DNA of 32,413 nt from JBDTNL01 sp039933785. GTDB lineage: Bacteria; Acidobacteriota; Thermoanaerobaculia; Multivoradales; JAGPDF01. The stretch's first letter is position 1. The number at the start of each line of letters is the position of its first letter. Below, piece by piece: positions 1 through 7,755 of this stretch. A program made the position numbers and the translations under genes. The stretch covers positions 1-32,413 of the forward strand of contig JBDTNL010000040.1 of the NCBI GenBank assembly GCA_039933785.1. The letters are read 5' to 3'. The notes under the pieces were generated by a model. It saw nothing but the letters and a program-made list of their open reading frames with translations, was not told the origin of the DNA and ran no database searches.

Positions 1-193
1 TGAAGCGCTGCTTCTGGCGCGCGTTCATGATCGAGAACGCCATCGCGATGGTGTCCTCTTGCATGAGGCGCTTGAGCTCGGCGAGCGGCTGGAGATCGCC
101 GTCGACACGAATCACCGGATGACTGCCCACCTTGAGGTGGAGATCGGAGGCCTTCTTTTCGACCGCGATCTTCAACAGGTCATTGATATTCAT
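1..193 (-). CDS. pilT: Type IV pilus retraction ATPase PilT, N-terminal part (cut by window edge)
   Basis: Only the first 64 residues lie in the window. The protein begins MNINDLLKIAVEKKASDLHL, followed by a VGSHPVIRVDGDLQPL segment, which is the N-terminal PAS-like region typical of PilT/PilU; the 'ASDLHL' signature is diagnostic of this secretion-ATPase branch. PilT is a cytoplasmic hexameric ATPase that depolymerises type IV pili and powers twitching motility. The Walker motifs lie outside the window, so PilT and PilU cannot be separated. The ATG (193-191) overlaps the ilvE stop as ATGA, implying translational coupling. The gene is the last visible member of the hrcA-led minus-strand unit. 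An MglA homologue, a known partner of pilus polarity in Myxococcus, lies about 8.5 kb away. Confidence 0.9.
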   Translation of the reverse strand, partial: MNINDLLKIAVEKKASDLHLKVGSHPVIRVDGDLQPLAELKRLMQEDTIAMAFSIMNARQKQRF

Positions 194-1200
194 GCCTCGA
201 TCCTCTCGAGCTTCTCCGCCTTGTCGTTGCGCAAGGCAAGAGCCGCGGCCATGGGTGCGCTGACCGGGGGAACCGGCGACAGCCAGCCGTGACGATCCGG
301 TACCTCGCCGTGCACGATGGCGTTGAATTCGGCGACCAGCTGGCGGGTGATCGGGCCGGGCTTGCCGGCTCCGACGTCGACTCGATCCACCGAACGGATG
401 GGTGTGATCTCTACCGCCGTGCCGGTGAAGAACATCTCGTCGCAGGTGTACAACAGGCCGCGCGGGATGACGTCCTCCTTCACCGGAATGCCGAGGTCAC
501 GGGCAAGCGTCATGACCGCGTCGCGGGTGATGCCGGGGAGGATCGACGCCGACATCGGCGAGGTCAGCAAGACGCCGTCTTGGACCAGGAAGAGGTTCTC
601 CCCCGAGCCCTCGCTGACCGACCCCTGGATGTCGAGCGCGATACCCTCGGAATACCCGTTGACGATCGCCTCCATCTTCACCAACTGCGAATTCAGATAG
701 TTGCCCGTGGCCTTGGCCACCGCGGGTGAGCTCTGCGGCGAGCTCCGGCGCCACGAGGAGACGCAGACATCAACGCCACGCTCGGCCGCCTCGTCACCCA
801 GATACTTGCCCCAGGCCCAGACCGCGATCACGACCTCGACCGGCAAGGGCAGCGGGTTGATGCCCGGCAGCCCGAAGCCGCGGAAGATCAACGGCCGGAT
901 GTAGCAGGCCTTCATCTCGTTGGCGCCGATGGTGTCGAAGACCGCCGCGGTCAGCCGTTCGCGGTCGAACGGGATGTCCATGCGGTAGACCTTGCAGGAA
1001 TTCTCGAGCCGCCGGAGGTGCTCCTGGAGCCGGAGGACCGCCGGGCCGGTCCGGGTGTCGTAGCACCGAATGCCCTCGAAAAGGCCCGAACCGTAGTGCA
1101 GAGCGTGCGTCAGCACGTGCACCTTGGCGTTTTCGAAGTCCTGCAACTCGCCGTTCATCCAGATATAGCGGATACCGGCAAAAGGGTTGTTCTTTACCAA
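190..1200 (-). CDS. ilvE: Branched-chain amino acid aminotransferase
   Basis: This PLP enzyme of fold type IV carries out the last step of leucine, isoleucine and valine synthesis by transamination with glutamate. Recognisable blocks are HALHYGSGLFEGIR (about residues 32-45), the Schiff-base lysine in VAKATGNYLNSQL (K163), the conserved EGSGENLF (197-204) and LPGITRD (221-227). The length of 336 aa is slightly above the usual ~305 because of a C-terminal tail after about residue 300. The frame is open far upstream, but homology begins at VKNNPFAG. I chose TTG at 1200-1198 because AGGAGG lies 7 bases before it; a GTG two codons earlier is too close to that site. The TGA overlaps the pilT ATG. 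It sits 107 bases downstream of rsmE. Confidence 0.93.
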   Translation of the reverse strand: MVKNNPFAGIRYIWMNGELQDFENAKVHVLTHALHYGSGLFEGIRCYDTRTGPAVLRLQEHLRRLENSCKVYRMDIPFDRERLTAAVFDTIGANEMKACYIRPLIFRGFGLPGINPLPLPVEVVIAVWAWGKYLGDEAAERGVDVCVSSWRRSSPQSSPAVAKATGNYLNSQLVKMEAIVNGYSEGIALDIQGSVSEGSGENLFLVQDGVLLTSPMSASILPGITRDAVMTLARDLGIPVKEDVIPRGLLYTCDEMFFTGTAVEITPIRSVDRVDVGAGKPGPITRQLVAEFNAIVHGEVPDRHGWLSPVPPVSAPMAAALALRNDKAEKLERIEA

Positions 1201-1273
1201 CGCCACTCCTCCTCGACGACGCGAGCGAACGATCCGGTCGAGGATAGCCCCCGGTCCCAGGGGAGTCAAACCA

Positions 1274-1302
1274 GGACAGCCCCGATCCTGGCGCTGCTGT
1301 CC
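1274..1302. repeat. Inverted repeat in the rsmE-ilvE gap
   Basis: GGACAGC (1274-1280) and GCTGTCC (1296-1302) are perfect 7-base complementary arms around a 15-base loop. A second pair, CCAGGA (1271-1276) and TCCTGG (1286-1291), overlaps it, so two alternative stems are possible. On the minus strand the stem is followed by a short TTT. It could be a weak terminator, attenuator or processing site in the only sizeable gap of this unit. No strong U-tract is present. Confidence 0.3.
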
Positions 1303-1307
1303 GGACT

Positions 1308-2006
1308 CTAGGTCGCAGCGAGGAGCGTGCCCGCGCCGAGAATGGCCGCGGTTTCGAGGCGGAGCACGCGCACGCCAAGTCCTCGCCGTTGCCAGCCTTC
1401 CGCCTCGAGCTCGGCGATCTCGTTGGGATCGAAGCCGCCTTCGGGACCTACCAGCAGCGCCACCGGCCCCCGACCGGCGTCGATCGCGGCAAGCGCCGGC
1501 GAGCCCGGCTGAAGAACGAAGCGTTGGGCCGTCGAGTCTGCCCACGACTCGCGCTCGCTCCAGGGATGCACGCCGCTGATTTCGGGCAGCCGCGATCCGT
1601 GGCACTGCTCGAGCGCCGATGCCGCGACTCGGCGCAGGCGCTCGAGGGCACCCGATCCCAGCTCTCGGGGCGCGCGAGCGCTCGACACGAAACGCAACCG
1701 CCGCACGCCGAGCTCGCTCGCTTTCTCCACCAGCCAGGACAAGCGGTCGGGCTTGGGCAGCGGCACCAGGAGATCGACCTCCAGCACCGGGTCGTTCGCT
1801 GGCGCGGCCTCTCCGACAAGAATTTCGCCTGTCTCGCGCCCAGCCCGCGCAATCACTCCCCAACGGGCCAGGCCGAATCCATCCACCAGGCGGACGCGCT
1901 CGCCCACCGCGGCGCGCCGGGCCCGGAAAAGGTGTCGATAGGCATCGCCGGAGACCGTCACGGTCCCGCCGACCAACTCATCCTGAGCCACGATCAGTGT
2001 GATCAC
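1308..2006 (-). CDS. rsmE: 16S rRNA (uracil-1498-N3)-methyltransferase RsmE
   Basis: A SPOUT-family, AdoMet-dependent methyltransferase that modifies U1498 of 16S rRNA in the 30S subunit. The 232-residue protein has the N-terminal PUA-like segment (SGDAYRHLFRARRAAVGERVRLVDG) followed by the SPOUT core: LVPLPKPDRLSWLVEKASELGV, then the knot motifs LLVGPEGGFDPNEIAELE and LGVRVLRLETAAILG. The GPEGG and LR.ETA blocks are hallmark RsmE cofactor-binding loops. GTG at 2006-2004 is preferred because it overlaps the prmA TGA (GTGA), giving the expected N-terminus. An upstream ATG at 2039 would add 11 residues with no family match. The prmA-rsmE pairing is common in bacteria. Confidence 0.92.
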   Translation of the reverse strand: MITLIVAQDELVGGTVTVSGDAYRHLFRARRAAVGERVRLVDGFGLARWGVIARAGRETGEILVGEAAPANDPVLEVDLLVPLPKPDRLSWLVEKASELGVRRLRFVSSARAPRELGSGALERLRRVAASALEQCHGSRLPEISGVHPWSERESWADSTAQRFVLQPGSPALAAIDAGRGPVALLVGPEGGFDPNEIAELEAEGWQRRGLGVRVLRLETAAILGAGTLLAAT

Positions 2007-2857
2007 TGCGTTCCGAGGCGCATGCGGTAGCCAACCCACTCGGCGGCAAACCGCGAGGCTTCACGCACCAGGCCGTACTGGCGAAGGCGGCGGACGAATG
2101 CAGGCCCGGCCTCGCGCAGGATGCCCGAGAACACGACTTCCGCGCCGGGAGAAAGGCGCGCGGTCAGGCCTTCGATTTCGGGCAGGATCTGCTCGGGGAC
2201 CACGTTGACCAGTGCCACGTCGAATCGTGCCTGGGGCGACAAGGCCGACAAGGTGCCGGCGAAGAGCCCGCAGTCGGTGTCGTTCAGGCGCGCATTCACG
2301 GCGGCGTGCAGCGGCGCGAGCACGTCGTTGTCGAACGCCGCGGTGAACCCCGCGCCGAGACGCCGAGCAGCGAACGCGAGGACGCCGGTACCCGTGCCCA
2401 CATCGAGCACCCGGCGTCCGCAGAGGTCCATGGTCTCGAGGATCTCGAGCACCAAGCGAGTCGATTCATGGCTGCCGGTCCCGAAGGCGCTGCGCGCCGG
2501 AAGCCGCAGCCAGATCTGCCCCTCGGGCACGTTCTCGAAGTCCTGCGGCTCCCGGGGATCGAGCAAGAAGCGCCGGCCGACGCGGAACGGCTTGACGTGC
2601 TCGCGGTAGGGAGCCATCCAGTCGCGTTCGGGGACGGGCTCGCGCCGCAGGAGCTCGGCGCGCATGAACTCGGCAGGGACTTGGTCGGGTTCGAAGGCAG
2701 GCCCAGCGGCCGCGGCTTCATAGACCTCGACTTGGATCCAGCCCGGCGTCGAGCTCTTGACCTCGAGGCCGAGGCAGCCGCGTACCCAGCACGCGGCGGT
2801 GAAGATCTCTTCGTCGTCTTCGGCGAGCCGGTAGACCGCGCGCTCGACGGCCGGCAT
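2003..2857 (-). CDS. prmA: Ribosomal protein L11 methyltransferase
   Basis: Class I AdoMet-dependent methyltransferase that trimethylates ribosomal protein L11. The C-terminal half carries the Rossmann motif I RRVLDVGTGTGVLAFAARRLGA preceded by ARSAFGTGSHESTRL, a block characteristic of PrmA (FGTGxHxTT.L). The usual post-motif 'NIL' segment appears as ALVNVVPEQILPEI. The 284-residue length is normal. The N-terminal L11-recognition domain is less conserved. ATG at 2857-2855 lies 7 bases after the dnaJ stop, and the TGA overlaps the rsmE GTG. Placement directly after dnaJ is a recurrent arrangement in several phyla and supports the call. Confidence 0.9.
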   Translation of the reverse strand: MPAVERAVYRLAEDDEEIFTAACWVRGCLGLEVKSSTPGWIQVEVYEAAAAGPAFEPDQVPAEFMRAELLRREPVPERDWMAPYREHVKPFRVGRRFLLDPREPQDFENVPEGQIWLRLPARSAFGTGSHESTRLVLEILETMDLCGRRVLDVGTGTGVLAFAARRLGAGFTAAFDNDVLAPLHAAVNARLNDTDCGLFAGTLSALSPQARFDVALVNVVPEQILPEIEGLTARLSPGAEVVFSGILREAGPAFVRRLRQYGLVREASRFAAEWVGYRMRLGTQ

Positions 2858-2864
2858 CGGTCAA

Positions 2865-3983
2865 TCAGCCAAACAGATCGCGGACTTTGTCGAGCACGCC
2901 CTTGTCGGCGCGCACGGGCTTGCCGTCGAGCTCGGCGAGCCGGCGCAACAGCTCGGTCTGCTCGGCGGAGAGGCTCTTCGGCTCGGGCACCACGATCGCA
3001 GCGCGCACGTGATGGTCGCCCTTGCCGCTGCTCCCCAGACGGGGTATCCCTTTGCCGCGCAACCGGAACTCCCGCCCCGGCTGCGTGCCGGCTGGAACGT
3101 CGAGCTCGACCGGACCGTGCAGCGTCTCGACCTCGAGCTCGGCGCCAAGAGCGGCCTGCGCATAGGACAGCTCGAGCACGCTCCAGACATCCGCGCCGTC
3201 GCGCTCGAAGGTCTCGTGCGCGGCCACGTGGAGCACGACGTAGAGATCGCCGCGCCGCCCGCCGCGCCGGCCCTGCTCGCCCTCACCGGTCAAGCGCAGG
3301 CGGGAGCCAGTGTCGACGCCGGCGGGAATTTTCACCTCGACGGTGCGCTCGACTTCGACCCGTCCCTCGCCACTGCAGGTATGGCAGGGGTTCTTCACCG
3401 TCTTGCCCGACCCGCCGCAACGGGGACATGTCCGAGCGACCGTGAGAAAGCCTTGCTGGTACCGCACCTGCCCGCGACCTTTGCAACCCGAGCAAGTCTC
3501 TGGCTGCGCGCCGTTCTCGCCGCCCGTGCCTTTGCAGGCGGAGCAGGCCTCGAGGCGGGGGAATTTGAGCACCGTGCTGTGTCCGAACGCGGCCTCCTCG
3601 AACGTGATCTCGAGGTCGTAGCGCAGATCCGCACCCGGAGCGGGACCGCTGGGATTACGTCCACCGAGATCGGAGAAGCCGAAGATGCCGCCCAGGATGT
3701 CGGAGAAATCGCCGAACACGCTGGGATCGAACCCCTGCGCACCCACGCCCTCGACACCTTGATGTCCGAAGCGGTCGTAGCGCGACCGCTTGTCGCCGTC
3801 GGAGAGTACGGCGTAGGACTCGGCCGCCTCCTTGAATCGCTCCTCGGCCTCGGCATCGCCGGGGTTGCGATCGGGGTGGAACTTCTGCGCCAGCTTACGG
3901 TACGCCGCCTTGATCGATTTGTCGTCGGCGTCGCGAGAGACGGACAAGACTTCGTAGTAGTCGCGCTTGGTCACCGTGGTCAT
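2865..3983 (-). CDS. dnaJ: Chaperone protein DnaJ
   Basis: Hsp40 co-chaperone that delivers unfolded clients to DnaK and stimulates its ATPase. Domains in order: J-domain (about 6-72) with the catalytic HPD at 36-38; Gly/Phe-rich region (about 73-118, GDFSDILGGIFGF); four zinc-binding CxxCxGxG repeats starting at C147, C164, C186 and C200; then the substrate-binding beta domains and C-terminus (to 372). All four zinc repeats are intact, so this is a full type I DnaJ. The ATG at 3983-3981 lies 39 bases after dnaK and the stop is 7 bases before prmA. Confidence 0.97.
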   Translation of the reverse strand: MTTVTKRDYYEVLSVSRDADDKSIKAAYRKLAQKFHPDRNPGDAEAEERFKEAAESYAVLSDGDKRSRYDRFGHQGVEGVGAQGFDPSVFGDFSDILGGIFGFSDLGGRNPSGPAPGADLRYDLEITFEEAAFGHSTVLKFPRLEACSACKGTGGENGAQPETCSGCKGRGQVRYQQGFLTVARTCPRCGGSGKTVKNPCHTCSGEGRVEVERTVEVKIPAGVDTGSRLRLTGEGEQGRRGGRRGDLYVVLHVAAHETFERDGADVWSVLELSYAQAALGAELEVETLHGPVELDVPAGTQPGREFRLRGKGIPRLGSSGKGDHHVRAAIVVPEPKSLSAEQTELLRRLAELDGKPVRADKGVLDKVRDLFG

Positions 3984-4022
3984 CGTCGAGGGAGTGGCCT
4001 GAGGCCGAGTGATTGGAGGTTT

Positions 4023-5843
4023 TTAGGAGCCCTGCTTGACCTGCGACAGCATGAGATCCGAAAGCTGCTGCGAGATCGTGTTGAGGTCGAACATGGCCGC
4101 CTCGATCTCGGAGCGCTCCTCGTTCGCCATCGCCATACGGGCCTTGAGCAGGGTTTCGTGGATGCGCTTGCCATCCTCGTCGCTGAGCAGGGTGCGGAAC
4201 TGTTCGAGCACCCGCTCGCTGGTGTAGATCAGACCCTCGAGACGGTTCTTGAGGCGGCGGATTTCGCGCCGCTGCAAGTCGGTCTTGGCGTTGATCTCCG
4301 CCTCCTGCACGAGATTCTCGATCTCGTCCTTGCTCAGGCCGCCGGCGGGATTGATCTGGATGCTCTGCGACTTGTTGGTCGCCACGTCGCGCGCCGACAC
4401 GCTGACGATGCCGTTCGAGTCGATGGCGAAGGTGACTTCGATCTGGGGCACGCCGCGCGGCGCCGGCGGCACGCCGACGAGTTCGAAACGGCCGAGGGAC
4501 TTGTTCTCCGCCGCGAGCTCGCGCTCGCCCTGCAGGACGTGGATCTCCACCGTGTCCTGGTTGTCGACGACGGTGGTAAAGATCTGCGTGTTCTTGGTCG
4601 GAATGGTGGCGTTGCGCTCGATGAGCTTGGTGAGCAGTCCGCCGTAGGTTTCGACGCCGATCGAGAGCGGCGTCACGTCGAGCAGGACGATGTCCTTCAC
4701 GTCGCCACGCAGGATGCCGCCCTGAATGGCAGCGCCGATCGCCACCACCTCGTCGGGATTGATTTCGCGATTCGGGCTCTTGCCGAAGATCTGCTCCACC
4801 CGCCGCATCACCAACGGCGTACGGGTCTGGCCGCCGACCAGGAGGATCTCGTCGATCTGGTCGGCGCGCAGGCGCGCCTGCTCCATGGCGTCGCGGCACG
4901 GGCCCTCGGTGCGCGCCACCAAGTCCTCGACCAGAGCCTCGAAGTGCTCGCGCGTCAAGGTGCGCGCGAGATGGCGCGGCCCCGAGTCGTCGGCGGAAAT
5001 GAAGGGCAAGTTGATCGGCGTCTCGGGCACCGCGGAGAGCTCGCACTTGGCGCGCTCCGAGGCTTCCTTCAGGCGCTGCAAGGCCATGCGATCGCCGCGC
5101 AGATCGATGTTGCACTCGGACTGAAACTCCTGGATCAGCCAATCCATGACTCGCTGGTCGAAATCTTCGCCGCCGAGGTAGGTGTCGCCAGAGGTTGCCT
5201 TGACCTCGAAGATACCGTCGGAGAGCTCGAGGATCGAGACGTCAAACGTGCCGCCGCCCAGGTCGTAGACCGCAATGGTCTTCGAACCCCGGCGCTTGTC
5301 TACCCCATAGGCGAGCGCCGCTGCGGTGGGCTCGTTGATGATGCGCAGGACTTCGAGGCCGGCGACGCGTCCGGCGTCCTTGGTGGCCTGACGCTGGGAG
5401 TCGTTGAAGTACGCCGGGACGGTGATGATGGCTTCGGTGACCGCCTCGCCCAAGGCCTCCTCGGCAAATCCCTTGATCTCGCGCAGGATGAACGCCGAAA
5501 TCTCTTCCGGGCTGTACTGGCGATCGCGGATCTGAATCTTCACATCGCCGTTCGGAGCCTCGACCAGGGTGTAGGGCAGCACTCCGCGAGCACGCTGAAC
5601 CTGCGGATCGTCGAACTTCCGCCCGATCAGCCGCTTGACGGCGAAAACGGTGTTCTGCGGATTGGTGATTGCCTGCCGTTTGGCGATCTGCCCCACCAGC
5701 CGATCGCTGTCCTCGGTGAAAGCGACGATCGAGGCCGTGGTCCGGCTGCCTTCGCGGTTGGCGAGCACGCGCGGCGCCAGCACTTCCACCACGGCAACGC
5801 AGCTGTTCGTCGTACCGAGATCGATTCCGATGATCTTGCCCAC
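4023..5843 (-). CDS. dnaK: Chaperone protein DnaK (Hsp70), short C-terminus
   Basis: ATP-driven chaperone that binds exposed hydrophobic peptides with DnaJ and GrpE. The nucleotide-binding domain has the phosphate-1 loop GIDLGTTNS (6-14), PAYFNDSQRQATKDAG, NEPTAAALAYG, the phosphate-2 loop DLGGGTFDVS, and LLVGGQTRTP; the substrate-binding domain follows with LLDVTPLSIGVET and INPAGGLSKDEI. The protein is 606 residues and ends LSDLMLSQVKQGS. The disordered acidic tail of about 30-35 residues seen in E. coli DnaK, ending in an EEV-like motif, is absent. The start is GTG (5843-5841) with a strong GGAGG seven bases upstream. It lies 72 bases after grpE; that gap contains a GC-rich palindrome. Confidence 0.97.
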   Translation of the reverse strand: MGKIIGIDLGTTNSCVAVVEVLAPRVLANREGSRTTASIVAFTEDSDRLVGQIAKRQAITNPQNTVFAVKRLIGRKFDDPQVQRARGVLPYTLVEAPNGDVKIQIRDRQYSPEEISAFILREIKGFAEEALGEAVTEAIITVPAYFNDSQRQATKDAGRVAGLEVLRIINEPTAAALAYGVDKRRGSKTIAVYDLGGGTFDVSILELSDGIFEVKATSGDTYLGGEDFDQRVMDWLIQEFQSECNIDLRGDRMALQRLKEASERAKCELSAVPETPINLPFISADDSGPRHLARTLTREHFEALVEDLVARTEGPCRDAMEQARLRADQIDEILLVGGQTRTPLVMRRVEQIFGKSPNREINPDEVVAIGAAIQGGILRGDVKDIVLLDVTPLSIGVETYGGLLTKLIERNATIPTKNTQIFTTVVDNQDTVEIHVLQGERELAAENKSLGRFELVGVPPAPRGVPQIEVTFAIDSNGIVSVSARDVATNKSQSIQINPAGGLSKDEIENLVQEAEINAKTDLQRREIRRLKNRLEGLIYTSERVLEQFRTLLSDEDGKRIHETLLKARMAMANEERSEIEAAMFDLNTISQQLSDLMLSQVKQGS

Positions 5844-5868
5844 GGGGTTACCTCCAGCCTGTTGCGGC

Positions 5869-5884
5869 CGCCGGCTGGCCGGCG
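5869..5884. repeat. GC-rich palindrome in dnaK leader
   Basis: CGCCGGC (5869-5875), a 2-base TG spacer and GCCGGCG (5878-5884) form a perfect 7-base-arm inverted repeat in the 72-base grpE-dnaK gap, about 25 bases before the dnaK GTG. In RNA this would be a stable hairpin just 5' of the GGAGG site. It may protect or mark a processed dnaK mRNA, or reduce read-through. It does not resemble CIRCE, and no U-tract follows. Confidence 0.35.
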
Positions 5885-5915
5885 TCAGGGCTCGCTGACC
5901 AGTATACGAGAGCGC

Positions 5916-6578
5916 TCAAGAGGTCTCGCCCGGGGCTGCTTCCGAAGGGTTGTCGCCGGGCACGACCACCTTCACCATGGCGGGCCGCAGCAGCCGCTCG
6001 TGCACTCGATAGCCGCGTCGCAACACCTCGGACACCGTGGGCTCGAGAACATGCGGATCCTCGGCGCGCGACACCGCCTCGTGGATGGCCGGATCGAAGC
6101 GCTCGCCCTGCGCGGCCACTTCCTCCACTCCGTACCGCCGCAAGAGATCGCGCAGTTGCTTGCCGATCATCTCGACTCCGCGTTTTACGTCGTCGGCGGT
6201 GCCCCCGGCCTGAAGGGCGAGGGCAATGTTGTCGTTGATGGCCAAGAAGTCGCGCAGCACTTCGCTCAACGCATACTTTCTCTGCTCCTCGCGCTCGCGC
6301 TCGGCGCGCTTGCGGAAGTTGTCGTAGTCCGCGAGCGTGCGGACCGAACGATCGCGCAAGTCGGCGATTTCGGCTTGCAACCGATTGACCGCCGCGTCGT
6401 CGGCCGCGGGAGCCGGGTCGGGATCCGGAGCCGCCGGAGCGTTGGATGCCGAATGCACGGCCTCCACCGCGGCGAGCGCATCGCGGGTGGCCGCCTCCAG
6501 ATCGATCGCGTCGTCGGCCTCGAGATCCAGCATCTCGAGGTCGGGGGCCGGCGGGCGGCCAGAACGCTCGTCACTCAT
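5916..6578 (-). CDS. grpE: Nucleotide exchange factor GrpE
   Basis: GrpE is the dimeric co-chaperone that releases ADP from DnaK. The 220-residue protein has an acidic, Ala/Pro-rich, probably disordered N-terminus (1-65), a long helix/coiled coil (LQAEIADLRDRSVRTLADYDNFRKRAEREREE, about 67-100) with the conserved 'DY.NFRKR' block, and a C-terminal beta domain with GVEEVAAQGERFDPAIHEAV and VLRRGYRVHERLLRPAMVKV, both GrpE signatures. The ATG overlaps the hrcA TGA as ATGA. A variable N-terminal extension is common in the family. Confidence 0.95.
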   Translation of the reverse strand: MSDERSGRPPAPDLEMLDLEADDAIDLEAATRDALAAVEAVHSASNAPAAPDPDPAPAADDAAVNRLQAEIADLRDRSVRTLADYDNFRKRAEREREEQRKYALSEVLRDFLAINDNIALALQAGGTADDVKRGVEMIGKQLRDLLRRYGVEEVAAQGERFDPAIHEAVSRAEDPHVLEPTVSEVLRRGYRVHERLLRPAMVKVVVPGDNPSEAAPGETS

Positions 6579-7675
6579 CGCTGCCGGTCTCCTTCTCCTG
6601 CCGCCGAGGCCAAGGCCTCGCTCAACGTCTCACCCAAATAGTGCACCAGAGGAATGATGCGCGAATACTCCATACGCGAAGGTCCAAGAATTCCCATGCT
6701 GCCACGGACCTGATCGCTGCCGCCATACGCGGTCGCGACCAGCGAGAAGTCGAACTCGGAAGTGAGCGCCGAATCCTCGCCGATGAACACGCGGATGCCC
6801 TTGCCTTCGATGCAACGATTCAGCATTTCGACCAACCGGGCCTTGTCTGAGAAGGTGTCCAGCATGCGCCGCGCGCGATCGAGGCTGCTCACCTCGGGTT
6901 TGGCCAACAGCATGTTGGCGCCGTCGATCAACACTTCCGGAGCCTGGTCGTCGAGGCCACGACTGGCGAGAGTGACCGCGAGCTTCAGCAGGTCGTTCAT
7001 CTGTGCCCGCTCTTCGCCCATCATGCCGAGCAAGCGGTCGCGCACTTCGCGCAGTGTCAAACCGGCGAAGTTCTCCGTCAGGTAGTTCGAAATTTGCTGC
7101 AACTCCTCGCGCTGCACGATACGTTCGGTGTCGATCGCTTTGCTATCGGCGAAACCACTGTTCGAGACCACCACGCAGAGCACTCGGCGCTCGGACAGGG
7201 GCACGAATTCCACGCTGCGCAGGACGGTGTCGCCGATCGCAGGCGCCAGCACCACGCTCGCTTGATTGGTCAATTCCGACAGCAAGTGGCTGGTAACCGC
7301 CACCAGGCGCTCCGGATCCGGGGGCACCGAGCGCAGGCTCTCGTCGATATAGCGGCGCTCGCGCGCGGGCAGCGCTCGCGCCTCCATCAGCGATTGGATG
7401 AACAGGTGATAGCCCTCGCGGGTCGGTACCCGTCCCGCCGAAGTATGCGGGTGCGAGAGATAGCCCAGCTCCTCCAGGTCCGCCATGACGTTGCGGATGC
7501 TGGCCGCTGACAAGCCGTGGCGCTCGATCTTGGAAACCGTACGCGAACCCACCGGCTCGCCGGTGAGGATGTACATGCTGATGACGTCACGCAGGACTTC
7601 GCGATCGCGGGCGTTGAGTGTTTTGGGAGAGAGCCGCTCGGGCATTGAATGCACCTGCGTCCCGGGCTCGGCCAT
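6575..7675 (-). CDS. hrcA: Heat-inducible transcription repressor HrcA
   Basis: HrcA represses class I heat-shock genes by binding the CIRCE inverted repeat; its activity depends on GroEL. The N-terminal winged helix is clear (LNARDREVLRDVISMYILTGEPVGSRTVSK, then GLSAASIRNVMADLEELGYLSHPHTSAGRVPT), and the GAF-like and dimerisation parts follow, ending with SMGILGPSRMEYSRIIPLVHYL, a strong family motif. I prefer ATG at 7675-7673 because AGGA lies 6 bases upstream; ATG at 7645 (10 residues shorter) is an alternative. It leads the minus-strand chaperone unit. No good CIRCE was found in its own leader. The best CIRCE-like site is instead before mglA at 8660-8686. Confidence 0.95.
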   Translation of the reverse strand: MAEPGTQVHSMPERLSPKTLNARDREVLRDVISMYILTGEPVGSRTVSKIERHGLSAASIRNVMADLEELGYLSHPHTSAGRVPTREGYHLFIQSLMEARALPARERRYIDESLRSVPPDPERLVAVTSHLLSELTNQASVVLAPAIGDTVLRSVEFVPLSERRVLCVVVSNSGFADSKAIDTERIVQREELQQISNYLTENFAGLTLREVRDRLLGMMGEERAQMNDLLKLAVTLASRGLDDQAPEVLIDGANMLLAKPEVSSLDRARRMLDTFSDKARLVEMLNRCIEGKGIRVFIGEDSALTSEFDFSLVATAYGGSDQVRGSMGILGPSRMEYSRIIPLVHYLGETLSEALASAAGEGDRQR

Positions 7676-7684
7676 CGCATGTCC

Positions 7685-7705
7685 TGGCCTAAGTCTTGGC
7701 CTAAG
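7685..7705. repeat. Tandem 9-base direct repeat in hrcA leader
   Basis: TGGCCTAAG occurs at 7685-7693 and again at 7697-7705, a 12-base period (one is CCTGGCCTAAG, the other CTTGGCCTAAG). Read on the minus strand it is CTTAGGCCA-AGA-CTTAGGCCA and it ends in the AGGA used by hrcA. A near one-turn repeat in a leader this short could be an operator or a translational control site. It may also be chance. Confidence 0.4.
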
Positions 7706-7744
7706 CCTGGGCCGGCGACTTGCGAGCACTCGGTAAGCCTCTCT

Positions 7745-7750
7745 ATTGTA
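7745..7750 (-). promoter_or_regulatory. Possible -10 element for the hrcA unit
   Basis: On the minus strand TACAAT (one mismatch from TATAAT) stands 69 bases before the hrcA ATG, in the only divergent gap available for this unit. No good -35 lies at 16-18 bases; the nearest are CTTGGG at 15 and TTGGGA at 14. The call therefore rests on the -10 and location alone. Confidence 0.25.
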
Positions 7751-7755
7751 ACGCA

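Noticed and set aside
5901..5906. Minus-strand TATACT as an internal promoter of dnaK
   Set aside because: No -35 at 16-18 bases (GCGAGA and neighbours) and no sigma-32-type sequence, so not called.
3009..6641. Plus-strand open frame of 1210 codons opposite dnaJ, dnaK, grpE and hrcA
   Set aside because: It is antisense to four well-recognised genes; high GC content keeps the complementary frame open. Its product has no family motif and reads as a mirror of codon bias.
7598..7624. Second CIRCE-like pattern, TTCGCGATC-N9-GAGTGTTTT, 12 of 18 positions
   Set aside because: It lies within the hrcA coding region, matches less well, and no promoter is next to it; probably background. It also shows how weak matches arise by chance here.
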